From assembly GCF_041146395.1 (NCBI RefSeq), contig NC_090983.1:64239501-64303500 (forward strand): 64,000 nucleotides of DNA. The letters are read 5' to 3'. The position numbers were made by a program, and so were the translations under genes. A model generated the notes under the pieces. It did not search any database. It was given only the letters and a program-made list of their open reading frames with translations, and was not told the DNA's origin. This DNA comes from Eulemur rufifrons (taxonomy: Eukaryota > Chordata > Mammalia > Primates > Lemuridae). Of the stretch, positions 33,931 to 45,701 are shown in pieces (within the stretch, counting starts at the first letter, position 1; each line of letters opens with the position of its first letter).

Positions 33931-36489
33931 ACAGCACTGAAAATACTGCCAAGTCGAGAACATATAGAGTGCAGTGATATGTTTTATTCTCCTTTGAGCT
34001 TCCCCACAGAACTGAAACAGTGCCTCGAACATATTATATTAGGAGCTCAGTTAGCATATACTATTTAATAATTGCCACTCAAGAGTTAGGTCAGTGGGCT
34101 TGGCAAGGGTGCCTGCAGGATATAATCTGCAACCTCATTTTTTCCTTCTAAAAAAGACCTAGAGGTCATAGCATGTTGTGCAGTCCTTTGTCTTGATACT
34201 GAAAAGAGTGGATGGCAACTAGGGAAAAACAGGGCTGTTTGTATTTACTATATAAAGTCCCGCACAATGTGGGTGTTGAATCCGTTAAATGATACCGTCT
34301 ATTAGCAAGTCTAGTAAACTGACAATATGAACTGGGTACTTCTACTTTTTATACTTTTTATGCTCTCTAGAGCTTTGTATTCTGTTTCTGAAATTTTCAA
34401 AAAGATTGTTTTCTTTTTTCAAAGTCAATCAATTTAAGATATATTTGTAAGAAGTATCGGGGATGGCAAATACGTGGGGCTCATGTCACCTCTCTCCCAC
34501 CTCTGTTACCCAAGGCAGTATTTCCATCTGAATGGGAGAGCCTTGGATAAACTGTTAAGGAAGACAAGATATCAACAGTATTAAATACCCCAGAGAGATT
34601 TAATGGGGTAGTAACTGAGAAGAATGACACAGGACTGGTATAAAAGCACAGGAAAAAAAAAAAATCATTTCAGGTGTCTGGTGGAGGCGGAAAGCAGATC
34701 GCAAAGGCCTAATATGAGGATAGATGATGAAGAAATTAACACAACCAATATATTATTCCTGCTCAGGAATTTGGCAGTGAAAGGTGGTTGTTTTAATGCA
34801 GTGGCTTGAAAAGGCAATGAGGTGAAGCAAAGATTTATATTCCAAGCTAGGGAAAAACCGCTAGGTTAAAGGCAGAGAATAGTAGATTTTGTCATGAAGT
34901 CAATCTTAACCATAAAGAATATACCTCAAAACACTGAGAAATGCATTAAACTTATCTCTGCAAATGTAGTAGTCAGCCAACATATTATTGCTTCCAGACA
35001 ACCCTGGGCCTAAAGCCAGGTGAAGTGCATCTTATTAAGATCAGTAGGAGGTGATGTGCCTCCGACTCCTTGCCACTCATCTGGGAGTGAGACGCTGGCC
35101 AGGAGGAGCATTTTGAACATTCAGAGGAGGTGGCTGATTCCGCCTGCTCAGGATCAAGGCCAGGAAGCTTACTCCTGGGATTGGAGCAAGGGCAGTCAGG
35201 AAATGAGCGTCAGGGGGTGGGGTGGGAGATGAATCAAAGGGAACACTCAAGAGGCAGACGTTTCACAGACGTTTGAGTGGGTGTTTATGTCATCACTTGG
35301 CAAATCTCATGGCAGAGTCAGGACCCGGGTATTCTGAGGTGGCAGTCTGTCTCCACTGAATAGGCAAGGGACTGCCTTGCATGACAAACAGCCCCACTAT
35401 CAATGCATCTTATACCCATTAAACCAGTTGAAACTAAAGGACACAGGCTTGTAATTAGCCTGAGGTGCCGGCAGATACACAGGCTAGTGCTCTCCAGCTG
35501 CACAAATTTCCCACACACCTGCGAGGTAAAAGGGGCAGCAGATTTGCATTTCTCCTGGATCAGTGCTAGAACCGAAGGAACCTGGGAAAATCAAAACTTC
35601 ATACTCTGGAGTTCCCAGTATGACACTAGCAGAAGTGAGAACAGAATCCAGCATCCTTGCTTCCCCTGCTGGAGATTTTCTCATTAGCTATGCTAACTCT
35701 CTGCTCTCTCTAATGAGTGACCCCTGGTGCAACCAATTTGGTTATTTGACATTTATTGTATTTTCAATTTGAATCAGAAGCTCCTAATCCAGTGTTAAAT
35801 CCTCAGGCAATAAGTTTGTCCTTTCTAAGCAGCGTAGGTAAAAACCCTCACCTTCTTTAAATGCCCAGAGCTAACAATTAACTTTCTATCTTTATTTCTA
35901 CATCAAATCTGCCAAACAGAAAAATCAAAAACACCCTCTCTGGAACACAAAATTCAAAAGCTGAAAAACATCTTAAGAATTAATCTCGATGCCCTATTCT
36001 TTGGCTGGCAGGTTAAAAACTGAATTTGCATAAATCCATAGCAGTCAGCCCTCTCTTGTTTGTGAGGATAAAAGAGGTCTTTACGCTGAAGGAGGTGGGG
36101 GGGGGGTGGCGCTGGCCATACTCTTACAAAGTCATAAACAGTGGTACAAGGAGGAGAGTAAGAGAGTGCTGTAACTAGGAGCCTGGAGGTAATCCTAAAA
36201 CAAACTACCCAGGGGTTAGTAAGGGAGTGAAAAAAGGTTAAGACCACTACCCCTGGCATATAGACACAGTCTAACCATCAGCAGGAGGGACCAGGGAAAA
36301 GAAGGTTGAAGTTCAGATGGGAAGAGTATTTGGGATTTAGTGAGCCTGGCCCAGGATAAAGCCCCTGTGAACTTCCCTTCATGTTTCACTAGCTCCCTCC
36401 ACCCCATATGGTAAGGTTGATGGTGCTCATAGAGCCTGACGATGGCATCTCTGCTGATTGGTTGATGTCATGTTATATCTCATTCAATA
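33931..36489. other. Unassigned, repeat-poor sequence
   Basis: No exon recognised. The part 35010-35700 has moderate GC content and frames up to 94 codons on both strands, with no domain I know. A G-run of 10 lies at 36097-36106. This is one of the two long repeat-poor stretches of the window. Confidence 0.45.
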
Positions 36490-36720
36490 TTTTAATATCA
36501 CTCCTGGGTATATCCAAAATTACCCATCATTGACTCTTAAAAGCTGAACTCATTATCTTCCTTCCTAAAAATATTCCTTCTTATGGGCTTTCTTTTCTCC
36601 ATGCTACCATGTTCCTAATCACTCAGTAAGCCTCAGTTAGCTTTTGACTCCTGCCCCACATTTGTCTACCTTCCCCCCAAATCCAAGCTGTTCCTGAATC
36701 CAATGGAGTCCATCTGACAT
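36490..36720 (+). mobile_element. L2 LINE, first part
   Basis: 'aaaagctgaactcattatct', 'tccttcctaaaaatattcct' and 'tcctgaatccaatggagtcc' follow the L2 passage 'aaaactgaactcatcatcttccctcccaaa...cgattctacctcc'. It resumes at 37880 after about 1.1 kb. Confidence 0.6.
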
Positions 36721-37879
36721 ATATTGAGATTCTGCAGGGAACCACCAGTCATATTCTAGAGAGACAGGAAGATCAAACTAGGCATTACTTGTGCCCACTG
36801 GTGGGTGGCTGGAGAGAGGAACAAATGCAAGGGGAGGTATAGCTGTTGGTAGCTCAGCCTAGTGAACAAGTATGTGTGGAGTTCTCCAGCTGTAGACCAG
36901 GTAGTCTGTGGATTGGAGGGTGGGTGGGTCTAGGAGTTGAGTCATTGGGTGTCTAGAGCTGGTAAAACTTGGAAGTTGTCACATGGTTGAGCACATGGTT
37001 CATGGTTGGTCTATGGACAAGTGACAGGGCTGACACTGGCCTGGAGTTCAGCCAGGGTCCCAAAAATGGTGGGTAAAGGGAGCAATAAGACAACACAGAC
37101 CAACAACCCTTGAATATGACTGGCTTACTGAGCAATTAGTGCAAGAGAAATTTGGGACCAGGGATGAAGGCAGGAGGGCAGTTGTAAAAACTGTGTTAGG
37201 AGGCAGTGCAGATGAGGCCCCAGAATACGGCAGAGTCTTTATCAGAACTTAAGCATTCAAGAAATATTTACCAATTGTGTATGTGTATTTGGCTTAGCAA
37301 AGACTGTCTCATAAAATAAAGGCATTCAATAAATGTCATTTCACTTCAAAAAAAAAAAAAGAAATATTTACCAACTAACTACCCTGGGTCCTCACAGTGG
37401 ATATTAGGAAAGAGTTTAATCAAAGTGCAATTCAGTGTGGTAAGTACCAAATCCAGACAAGATTCAGAAAAGCCCAAAGAAGGGGATGGTCAGCTCCACC
37501 ACATGGAGGTGTTATGTGAGGCCGCACAAAGGAGAGGGTGCTCAGCCAGGTTCTGGAAGCATGAGTAAGCCCCAGCGATGAAGGGAAGGGACCTCAGGTG
37601 GAGGGTGGAGCAAAGCTGCTGAGGATGGGCTACCTGGAGAACTGCAAGTGTTCGTGCCCATAGCATTGGCAGCGAGGGTGGCAGAGGGTGTGGTGTGATG
37701 GGTGAGCACCTCCAGTCTCTGGCTAGAAGTGGCTCTGCATATCCAAACAGGGCTGAACTCAAAGATCAAATCTGAGTGAGGTGGAGAGGAATGCAAGACG
37801 TATTTGAGATACATCAGGCTTGACACTTCTGCACCTGTCTCCCTCCATTCTCCAGGATACTACTCTAATTCATACTACT
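36721..37879. other. 1.1-kb interruption of an L2, mostly unidentified
   Basis: This stretch separates two L2 pieces that are in the right order. It holds the 86-bp retrocopy at 37275-37360. The part 37390-37560 has wording that could be another decayed antisense L2 ('gtgtggtaagtaccaaat', 'agccaggttctggaag'), but this is weak. The remainder, including the 'ggtggg'-rich stretch near 36920, is not assigned. Confidence 0.45.
37275..37360 (+). mobile_element. Tiny retrocopy of an mRNA 3' end with A-tail
   Basis: A 73-base body (37275-37347) carries AATAAA at 37328-37333, 15 nt before a 13-base A-tail (37348-37360), exactly as at a polyadenylated mRNA 3' end. A perfect 14-nt target duplication 'gaaatatttaccaa' flanks it at 37261-37274 and 37361-37374. 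This is the signature of L1-machinery retrotransposition with extreme 5' truncation. The body is not Alu or a recognised L1 3' end. The parent transcript is unknown. Confidence 0.85.
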
Positions 37880-38100
37880 AAAACCTTTTAAGCTTATCTA
37901 AATGGTTGCAATGATTCTTGAACCAATTTTCCCAATTAGACTCCTCCACTTCCTGCCACTCTACCCCACACACAATTGCTTGCTGACTCTCCCTAAAGCA
38001 CAACTTTGAACGTGCTGTTCCCCTGAAAAAAATCCTTTCAATGGATTGAAAGGATCCTTATCCTGGGAGAATCAAGATCCTTATTTGCATTTTATATTGG
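37880..38100 (+). mobile_element. L2 LINE, second part
   Basis: 'gactcctccacttcctgcca', 'gcacaactttgaacgtgctg' and 'aatcctttcaatggattgaa' follow the L2 passage 'aacataaatcagatcatgtcactcccctgc...cttcaatggctcccc'. In register with 36490-36720. Confidence 0.6.
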
Positions 38101-39108
38101 AAAGACTACAGTAGGACTTCATGAAATATCTACTTGTCTCACATGTTGAAAATAATACCAAAATTCATACAGCACAAGGTGGCATTGACAGTGGAGGTGA
38201 TGGGTGAAGGGCAGACAGCATGGTTAGGTGGGGCCAACACCACAGACCGAGTAAGCCTGCTCATCCTCTGGCCTTCCAGCCCTCAGAATCTCTTTTTTCT
38301 CTCAGTTTTTGGAACACACAGCCAAGGAGCCACAAAGGGTGTGGATGACATCTTTGAAGCTTTTGTCATACAGTGTCCTCTGTGGCACTGCCCTGGTTTT
38401 TTGTTTTGTTTTTGTTTGTTGGCTTGTTTGACGATTTAGATTTTATACTTTCTAAATTTAATGAGTACTTCCAGTTTTCTGTACAAAATTTATTATTTGT
38501 GTGTGTGCATGTGGAAGGAAATACATTTTGCTTGTGAATTTCATGAGCACATAAAAATAGATTTTGAAAAATATGATGGTGAAATAAAGGATATCAAGAT
38601 ATTTTTATTATCTCAACATTTAAAATCTTGAACCAGTGAAGCTTTAAGTCAAAAATAGTAAGAAATTTCTAATTCTAAAATCTTCCACTTTTTTTTTGAA
38701 TGTTGAATGTCATATACAGAAGTGGTAACTGCAATAATATATAATTATAGAAAGTCAAAAGTTATGTCTATGAAGGGGGATCATTCTAAATCAAAAAAGC
38801 AAGTTTTGGTGTTATAAAAACCAAAAGGAAAGTAGAAAGGTAAGATCAACAATCCTTCTAATTTATTTTTTTCAAGGGGCTCCTGTAAATTTCCAAAAAT
38901 AGTGTTGCATAACTTCACAGTTGCCACCCTATTCATAGATACATAGCTCCTCCCATCACAGCATAGTCCGAGGGTCTGGGCTCAATTTCAGGTAATGCTT
39001 ACAATAGTGAAAACAGTTTACCTTATTGAGGAAAAGATCTTTATATATGGCACCATTTTCAAAGGACATAAATGGATCAGTCTGCTTTCAAATTATATTC
39101 TTCTCATC
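38101..39108. other. Unassigned AT-rich sequence
   Basis: Nothing recognised. A (TTTG)n-like patch occurs at 38396-38430. Confidence 0.5.
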
Positions 39109-39415
39109 AGCCAAGCATGATGGGTCTCCCAGAATTTGGGAGACTGAGGTGGGAGGATCATTTGATGCCAAGAGTTTGAGACCACTCTGGGTAACATAAT
39201 GAGATCCTGTCTCAGAAAAGAAAGCAAAAGCAAAAGCAAAAAACTAACTGGGCATGGTGCCTGTAGTCCTAGCTACTCAGAAGGCTGAGTCAGGAGGCTG
39301 AACTGGGAAGATCGCTTGAGTCCAGGAGTTTGAGGTCAGAGTGAGCTATGATTGGGCCACTGCACTGCAGCTTGGGCAACAGAGTGAGACCCTGTCTCTA
39401 TAAAAGAAAAAAAAA
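39109..39415 (+). mobile_element. Old Alu (AluJ-like)
   Basis: 'gggagactgaggtgggagga', 'gtaacataatgagatcctgt', 'ctgggcatggtgcctgtagt' and 'gcttgggcaacagagtgaga' are Alu landmarks with many changes. A deletion near the left end removed the usual 'ctcacgcctgtaat'. The middle A-tract has grown into (AAAGC)n at about 39217-39241. No clear target duplication remains, in keeping with its age. Confidence 0.9.
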
Positions 39416-41069
39416 TGCATTCCACTCATATTACTGAAGAGACTACAATTTATAGGCCATATTCTGGGAAATAAACTGTCCAAATATCCATAAAACCAAA
39501 ACCAAAAGCCTTAAAAACCACCATTAGCCCCAAACCTGAGATTTTGTTACAAATGACACAGGAGTTTGGCACAGCAAGGACACCGGGTCAGGCTGCCTGA
39601 TCAGGGCTAGCAGAGCAAATTCTTACGACTTGTAGATAGAGCCTATTTCCAAGTGCAGCTGACCACAATTATTTTCTCTGACATTTTAGGAAGAGTTCAA
39701 AAAGTACACTGTACTCTGCCATGGAAGTGTCCAATCACAATCCCAGGGGGCCCCTTCTCAATGACTGGAAAACCAATTAGGATGCTTTGAGCTTCAAGGA
39801 ACAGAAAAGCCAACTAATAGTGACTGAAACAAAAAGGACATTCGTCATTTCACAAAGTAAGCAATCTGCAAGCAAGGGCGGTTCCACAATGGAGGCAAGA
39901 GCTCCACGATGCCATTGAGAACCCAGGCTCTTTTCATCTTTCTGGTCTCCTATACTCAGAGCCTTTTGCTTCAGTGATTATGGAATGACTGCCTTGGTTC
40001 CAGGGTATCATATCTGCACATAATCACTGCAAGATGCAGAAGAGACACATCCTCCATGCATCTCCTTTCATGTGGGAAGAAGACATTCCCAGCAGTCCCC
40101 AGTCAGCTGCCTTTCAGGTTCCTTAAGTCCGGATAGGGGCACATGCTCAAGCCCGGGCTGTCAGGAAGGAAAGCAATATCGGTCACTTTCATATCTTTCA
40201 CTCTTGCCTGTCAAGGTCTGACAGCAGGATCGAAGTGGTAGCTGGGCATAGAGCAGGAACAGCTGCAGGGTGTAATTGGGTAGGCAACCACAGTGTGACA
40301 GCAAGTTAACCGCTTTTAACAGCAGCTCATTTTAAGCATAAACATTTAAAATGTACTTCTTTGTACTTATATATGACATCTCTCACTAGCATGCATTGCT
40401 ATGTTTGCACACTTAGGTAATAAATGAGAGGGCATATCCATCTTCCAGGTGATGATAATGATGATGATACATGCCCAAAATACTGGTATTTGCAGAATGT
40501 TTTTCTAAATAATGGTCATAAAACTGGAAATTTCTGCATGATTTTTTTTCCTTAGATAACAATTCTTCAGGACCTGATCCAGATATTTACACCATGAGAC
40601 TCAATATCCTCATATGTAAAAATGGGAATAGCGTGAATAACATGGTAGAGAGGGTTACAGGTATACATGTAGATGTATAAGTGCACACACACTTTTTGTT
40701 AACAAAATGGATTTTTTTCTAATTTTTTTTTCTAAACTTGAATAAATAAAGATTGATTATGTCAATTATTGGCTCTTTCCCCAAGAGCAGAGTTGGCGTG
40801 GGAGAGCCCCGGTTGGTCTGTGGGAGAAAGAGTATCATAATCACTACATCATTTCACCGGGCTCTGTCAATATTTGTTTGATTTCCCAGAGCTACAGTAC
40901 TGCCTATTAACAGCTCAATTGCACAAAAAGTTAATCAACACGTTCTACAGGAATACTGTGCTGGCATTTATAACCTACTTTTAAGATGAAAGATAGGCTC
41001 ATAAGAGGAGAGAATTAATTAGCCTGCGTTAGGAATTTTAGAGCCATGGTGCATTATTTTAGTTACTTG
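39416..41069. other. Unassigned sequence with a weak MIR tail
   Basis: The part 39770-40280 reads like an old dispersed repeat ('gaacagaaaagccaactaat', 'acagtgtgacagc') but I cannot name it. No exon is recognised. The MIR-like segment is listed separately. Confidence 0.4.
40575..40680 (+). mobile_element. MIR fragment (tentative)
   Basis: 'ctcaatatcctcatatgtaa' and 'aaatgggaatagcgtgaata' resemble the MIR passage 'cctcagtttcctcatctgtaaaatggggataatag'. Confidence 0.4.
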
Positions 41070-41396
41070 ATAAATAGACTGGTACAAGTCAATGATAGGA
41101 CCAAAAAGCTTCCTCCCCACCCTGCTCCCCAACCTTACCCCTCATCCCTCCTCACTCACAAACATACCCTCTCCTTACAGCTGTTTGAATGATCACATGA
41201 GTGGAGACAGTAGAGGGAGAGAAACTACAAGCTGGGGAAAGCCAGGGATAAAATGCAAGTTTGTAATGGGTACAATGTACACTGTTAGGGTGATGGCTAC
41301 ACTAAAAGCTCAGACTTTACTACTATGCAATATATGGATGGAATGAAACTGCACTTGTACCCCTAAATCTATAAAATAAATTTTTTTAAATATAAA
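41070..41396 (+). mobile_element. 5'-truncated L1 (L1MA/L1P-type 3' end)
   Basis: 'gggtacaatgtacactgtta', 'gggtgatggctacactaaaa' and 'ctgcacttgtacccctaaat', ending 'ctataaaataaa', are the 3' end of a mid-age L1. Flanks 'ttagttacttg' (41059-41069) and 'tttgttacttg' (41397-41407) match at 10 of 11 and are probably target duplications. The insert would then be about 327 bp. A T-run near the tail is unusual. Confidence 0.75.
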
Positions 41397-41575
41397 TTTG
41401 TTACTTGCGGAAATCATTAATATCCAGTTTTCTGTTATCACATAGCAAAACAAAAAAAAGACAAGCCCTTGAGGGAATGAGACTGGGTTGCAAGGGAGAA
41501 GACGGACAGCAAGGGAAGGCAGCAGGGAAAGATGGGCCTTGCTGGGATGCCCAAGGGTGGTGCAGGCACCAAGAG

Positions 41576-41701
41576 TGTTGGCACCTCCTGGGAGCTTATT
41601 AGAGATTCAGAGTCTTGGGCTCCACCCCAGACCCATTGGATCAGAATCTGCATTTTAACAAGAGCCTCAGCCTCGCACAGGTTAAACTCTAGGAAGCACT
41701 G
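41576..41701 (+). mobile_element. MER5A-like hAT element
   Basis: 'cacctcctgggagcttatta', 'ctccaccccagacccattgg' and 'atctgcattttaacaagagc' follow the MER5A consensus order; the end 'aggaagcactg' matches its terminus. Confidence 0.8.
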
Positions 41702-41884
41702 CACTAGGGCAGGAGGCAGTAACTCCAAAGAATAAACCCTGATGGAGTGCCAGTGCTTGGAGCCTCAACAGCCAGGAGCAGTCTGAGCTGAAGGTGAGGC
41801 ATGGTAATGTGAAGGGAACAGGCAAGCTTAGGTGGCAAAGGGTAACAATGGCAATCGTTACTGCCAGCATCACTGACAATGTGG

Positions 41885-42018
41885 TGGGCACTGTGGTGGT
41901 ACTTTTCCTGCATTGTTTTTCATTTTACAGGTATTATTAAAAAACAGAAGCTCAAGGAGGTCAGGTATTAATAACTTGCCTAGGCTTATATAGCCAGCAT
42001 GCAATGGAATCTGGGTTG
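41885..42018 (-). mobile_element. MIR SINE, antisense
   Basis: 'tttttcattttacaggtatt', 'aacttgcctaggcttatata' and 'gccagcatgcaatggaatct' correspond to the antisense MIR ('cccattttacagatgagg...acttgcccaaggtcacacagctag...'). A second MIR in the opposite orientation starts immediately to the right. Confidence 0.65.
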
Positions 42019-42112
42019 ACTCGTGGGCTTTGAAATCAGAGAAATCCGAGCTCAAATCCTCAGTCTACTTCTTACTAGACATATAATTTTGTCAAGTACA
42101 TTGCCATACAAG
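42019..42112 (+). mobile_element. MIR SINE, sense
   Basis: 'gggctttgaaatcagagaaa' and 'gagctcaaatcctcagtcta' match the MIR passage 'ggagtcagacagacctgggttcaaatcctggctctgcc'. It abuts the antisense MIR. Confidence 0.6.
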
Positions 42113-42518
42113 AGGCATGTTCTGCATATGTGGAATGTTGTGGAAACATAGAGGAGAAGTGCCAGGTACTCTGGTGGACGCAGGGAAGACTTCATAGAGC
42201 AACTGCTCACTCCTCCATGCCTTCAACAATTATTTATTTCTCATGTTAGAGTACAATTTTTAAAAGTTTAGACAATAATACTCATTCAACAATCTAATGA
42301 ATATGTATAAAAATTTGTATTTAAATCATTAAATAATGAATGAATCAGTGAGATGTTAAACTTGCTTCACATGAGAATTTTAGGAGCAAGTGTTTGTAGG
42401 CAATTTAATAAAATAAAGTTAGGATAAGATTGCTGGGTTATATATAAAACTGGTTAATGTCCTACAGGTTAATAAACTGCAACCTTTGGAATTATCTTTT
42501 TTTGCTAGATGGAAGTTA

Positions 42519-42849
42519 CAGTCATGCACTACTTAACAATGGGGATGCATTCTGAGAAATGTGCCATGAGACAATTTCATCATTGTGCAAACAAACCTAG
42601 ATGTTACAGCCTACTACACACCTAAGCTATATGGTACTATAGCCTGTTGCTTGTTGGCTACAAACCCATATAACACATTGCTGTGCTGAATACTGTAGGC
42701 AACTGTAACACAATGATAAGTATTTGTGTATCTAAGCATATCTAAACATAGAAAAGGTAGAGTAAAAATACAGTATTATTATTTTATGGGCCCACCATCA
42801 TACACGCTGTCTGTTGTTAACTGAAACATTGATATTTGGCACATAACTG
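42519..42849. mobile_element. Tigger-type MITE with TA target duplication
   Basis: The 331-bp element starts 'cagtcatgcactacttaaca' and ends with the inverted form (reverse complement 'cagttatgtgccaaat'). The dinucleotide TA lies at both sides (42517-42518 and 42850-42851), as for pogo/Tc1-mariner elements. Internal phrases ('atgagacaatttcatcattg', 'ttgtgtatctaagcatatct') resemble the ends of the Tigger4/Zombi group. It has no transposase and was mobilised in trans. Confidence 0.85.
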
Positions 42850-43114
42850 TACTTGCATCTCAACCACACTTCCATGAATGTTAAAAAGGAGGATTTCCTG
42901 GTTTCTCAGCCTTGCCACTTTGTAAACAGCTGAGCAGAAAGAGTTTTAATTCCTCTGTATTCTTTGGACTTCACTTTAACAGTATTTTTTAACGTAAAAG
43001 TAAAATGTGAGTTTAGAGAAATGCAGAATTATCTGGAGTCACCTTTCTGAGTATATAGCATTGGTTCTTGGGATGCTCATACCATTCACCAAACTTCAGA
43101 ATCAACTAGATGTA

Positions 43115-43258
43115 GTAGGAAGGACCTTGGCCTGGCAGTAGTTAGAAGACCTGGGTCTACTCTAGCTTTGCCGTTAAATGTCTGGGTGACTTTCTGAACA
43201 TCATTTCCCCTCTCTGAGCCTCATCTAAAAATCAGGAGATTGACTAGATGGCCTCTAA
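43115..43258 (+). mobile_element. MIR SINE, sense
   Basis: 'gaccttggcctggcagtagt', 'tagaagacctgggtctactc', 'gtctgggtgactttctgaac' and 'gattgactagatggcctcta' follow the MIR order well. Confidence 0.75.
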
Positions 43259-43260
43259 GG

Positions 43261-43480
43261 GAGGAAGTCTCAAACTTCAGTGAGCACCAGTGTTACTGGG
43301 GAAAACTTGGTAAAAAATAAAGGAAGGAACAAACAAATATAGATTCCCAGACCCTGCACCCAGAGATTTTTGAATTAAATCTAAAACCCATTCAAATGGG
43401 ACCCAGGATTCTGTTGTTGTGTGTCTTCATTTTAACAGCACCCCAAGTGATGCCAGTGCGGACCACACTTTGAGGGACCT
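43261..43480 (+). mobile_element. MER5A-like hAT element
   Basis: 'gaagtctcaaacttcagtga', 'gattcccagaccctgcaccc' and 'aagtgatgccagtgcggacc', ending 'acactttgagggacc', are the MER5A landmarks in order, ending in the inverted terminus. It directly follows the MIR. Confidence 0.8.
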
Positions 43481-44930
43481 TGCTTGGAGAGCTCTTCCAG
43501 GTTTAGCCATCTACCACTTGGTACCCGTGTAGGGAGCCCAGAAGCCTGGGTTTGAGCCACCTGCTGATTTTCTTGTCAAAAATAGCTCATGAGTATCCAC
43601 GGGGATTTCTTTGTCTCTTCTTTCCTTTCAGGAGACTGTGAGGATTGATAAACTGGCATTCGTACAGCACTTAATGCTCCTGAAAATAATATACTTTTAT
43701 TGCAGACAACCTTCATGGAAGGTTTTTAGGTTGTATATTATAGAACTCCAATTTATTGTTTTACTTCTGAGTGGTAAATTGGTTTATACATTGTTACAAC
43801 ATAGTGTTTTCTCAGTTAATATTATGGAAGAGATTTTTTTTAAATCTTGCAGCCACATATTTATAATTTTCTGAGAGCTAAAGCCATAAATTGTCTTGAG
43901 TGAGTTTGCCTTTCATCTTTAGTTATGTTTTTTAATTGATTCTTCTAGTGCAGCAATTGAGGTCATTTAAGTGTGTATTAACAACATATAAACATCAGTA
44001 TTAGACCCAGATAAGCTTATATTTGTGTGCTACAGGAAAACATGTTTATTCATGTCATTCTTTGTTTCTATAAGAGGCTAATAATGACTTTTAGGAGATT
44101 TATATAAGTAGAAACAACATTTAAATTAACAAAGAGATCAAGGAAACTCAGATTTTGTACCTTATACATAATAAGAACTTTTTATGATCAAACAGAAAAT
44201 TAATATCTTGTTAGCAGAGTATATATGAACGCATAACACATATACACAGATACACTCCAAAATCACACACATCAAAAAAATAGAATTCTAACTAGAGAAA
44301 AACATAAGTAAATGGTGAAAATGCAACTGATGCTTAAATTTTATGAAAGCTTATTATTTTTCAAAGTAGAATTTGGGCTTTCCTTTGAGTCTGATTAGCA
44401 CTTCTTTCTATGACTAAAAAACAAGAGTACCTGGAAAGCCAAAATAGCCTAACAAGTAAATTAGCTCTTCCTCCTAGGGAAGACAAAATCTCCCTAATTA
44501 AGGTGGATGGGAGATGAACAAACAATCAATGTTAAGATCTGAATTAAGACTATCTTCCCATCTCCCATCCACCATATGGTGGATGAGTTCAACCAACTTC
44601 ATGACTGCTTTGAAGAGACATCTCCATCCCCTACACCTCAGGGGCATCTCTGACTGTCACACAGCTCCAACTAACAGCAAACAGAGCCCCAACCTCACTC
44701 AGAAAGCCTCTGTCTCAAATCATTTCTTCCCAGTAACACCAGTCTTCCACTGATCTGCGACTCTCTTTCTTACCTGCTTCACACTGCCCTCATCTTCTTA
44801 TACCTGTACATGCACAGGATATCTGGGTAAATGAAAAAGAACTTCTGCTACCCATCTTTTCTTTTCTCCTTATCGGCAAAGAGTCTCCTAAGTCAGTTGA
44901 GGGAATTGCTCTTGGGTTGAAGCACATTCA
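43481..44930. other. Unassigned sequence holding a quasi-palindrome
   Basis: No exon or clear repeat is recognised apart from the inverted sequence at 44502-44585. Frames such as 43611-43874 (87 codons, plus) have no known domain. Confidence 0.45.
44502..44585. repeat. Nested inverted repeat (hairpin/cruciform capable)
   Basis: The 15-mer 'ggtggatgggagatg' at 44502-44516 is perfectly reverse-complemented at 44559-44573 (41-nt loop). The right copy overlaps a perfect 20-bp palindrome centred on 'accatatggt' at 44566-44585. Two mutually exclusive stems can therefore form from one strand. Confidence 0.95.
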
Positions 44931-45701
44931 ATCGTTTATCTAAGAGGTTCCTTACAGTCTTTTAAAGTAAACTTTGTAACAAAGTTTTAAAAATAACCCC
45001 CAAAAAGTGCACCAATCTCAAGCATAAAGAGTGATGACATCCACATATTCAACACAGAAAATTAGCACCACCCCAGAATCATCTCTTGTGTCCACTTTTA
45101 GTCACAAACTCTGAAAGAAAACCACTCTCATTACTTCTAACACCACATATTAGTTTTGCTTATTTTTGAAATTTGCATAAATGAATGCATGTACTATGTA
45201 CTCTTACTTGACTATCTTCTTTAATTCAACATTGTGTTTGTGAGACTCATTCATGCTGTGTGTGGTGGGAATTTGTTCATTTTCAGTGCTATATGTCATG
45301 CCATTTTACAAATACACCATGATTTGTTTACCCAGCCTACTTTTGATGGACTGTTGATTTATTTTTCACTTAGTGCTATTATGAATTGTGTATGAACAAT
45401 CTTGTATATATTTTTTGATGAGCATATATATGCACTTTTGTTATATGTAGAACCAGGGGTGGAATTGCTGGATCAGCTTTAGTAAATACTGCCAAATGGT
45501 TTTCCAAGATAGTGATACCAATTTACATTATTCTCACCACCATTTATTCCAAAACCTCATCTGGGTGCATAGTACATATCATTATGGCTTTCATTTGCGT
45601 TTCCCCAAAGTTCAGTGAAGTTGAGCACCTTTCCGTAGATTAATATTTATGACATTTCAGATTATCTACCTTTATGAAGCACCTATATATTAATAAATAA
45701 G

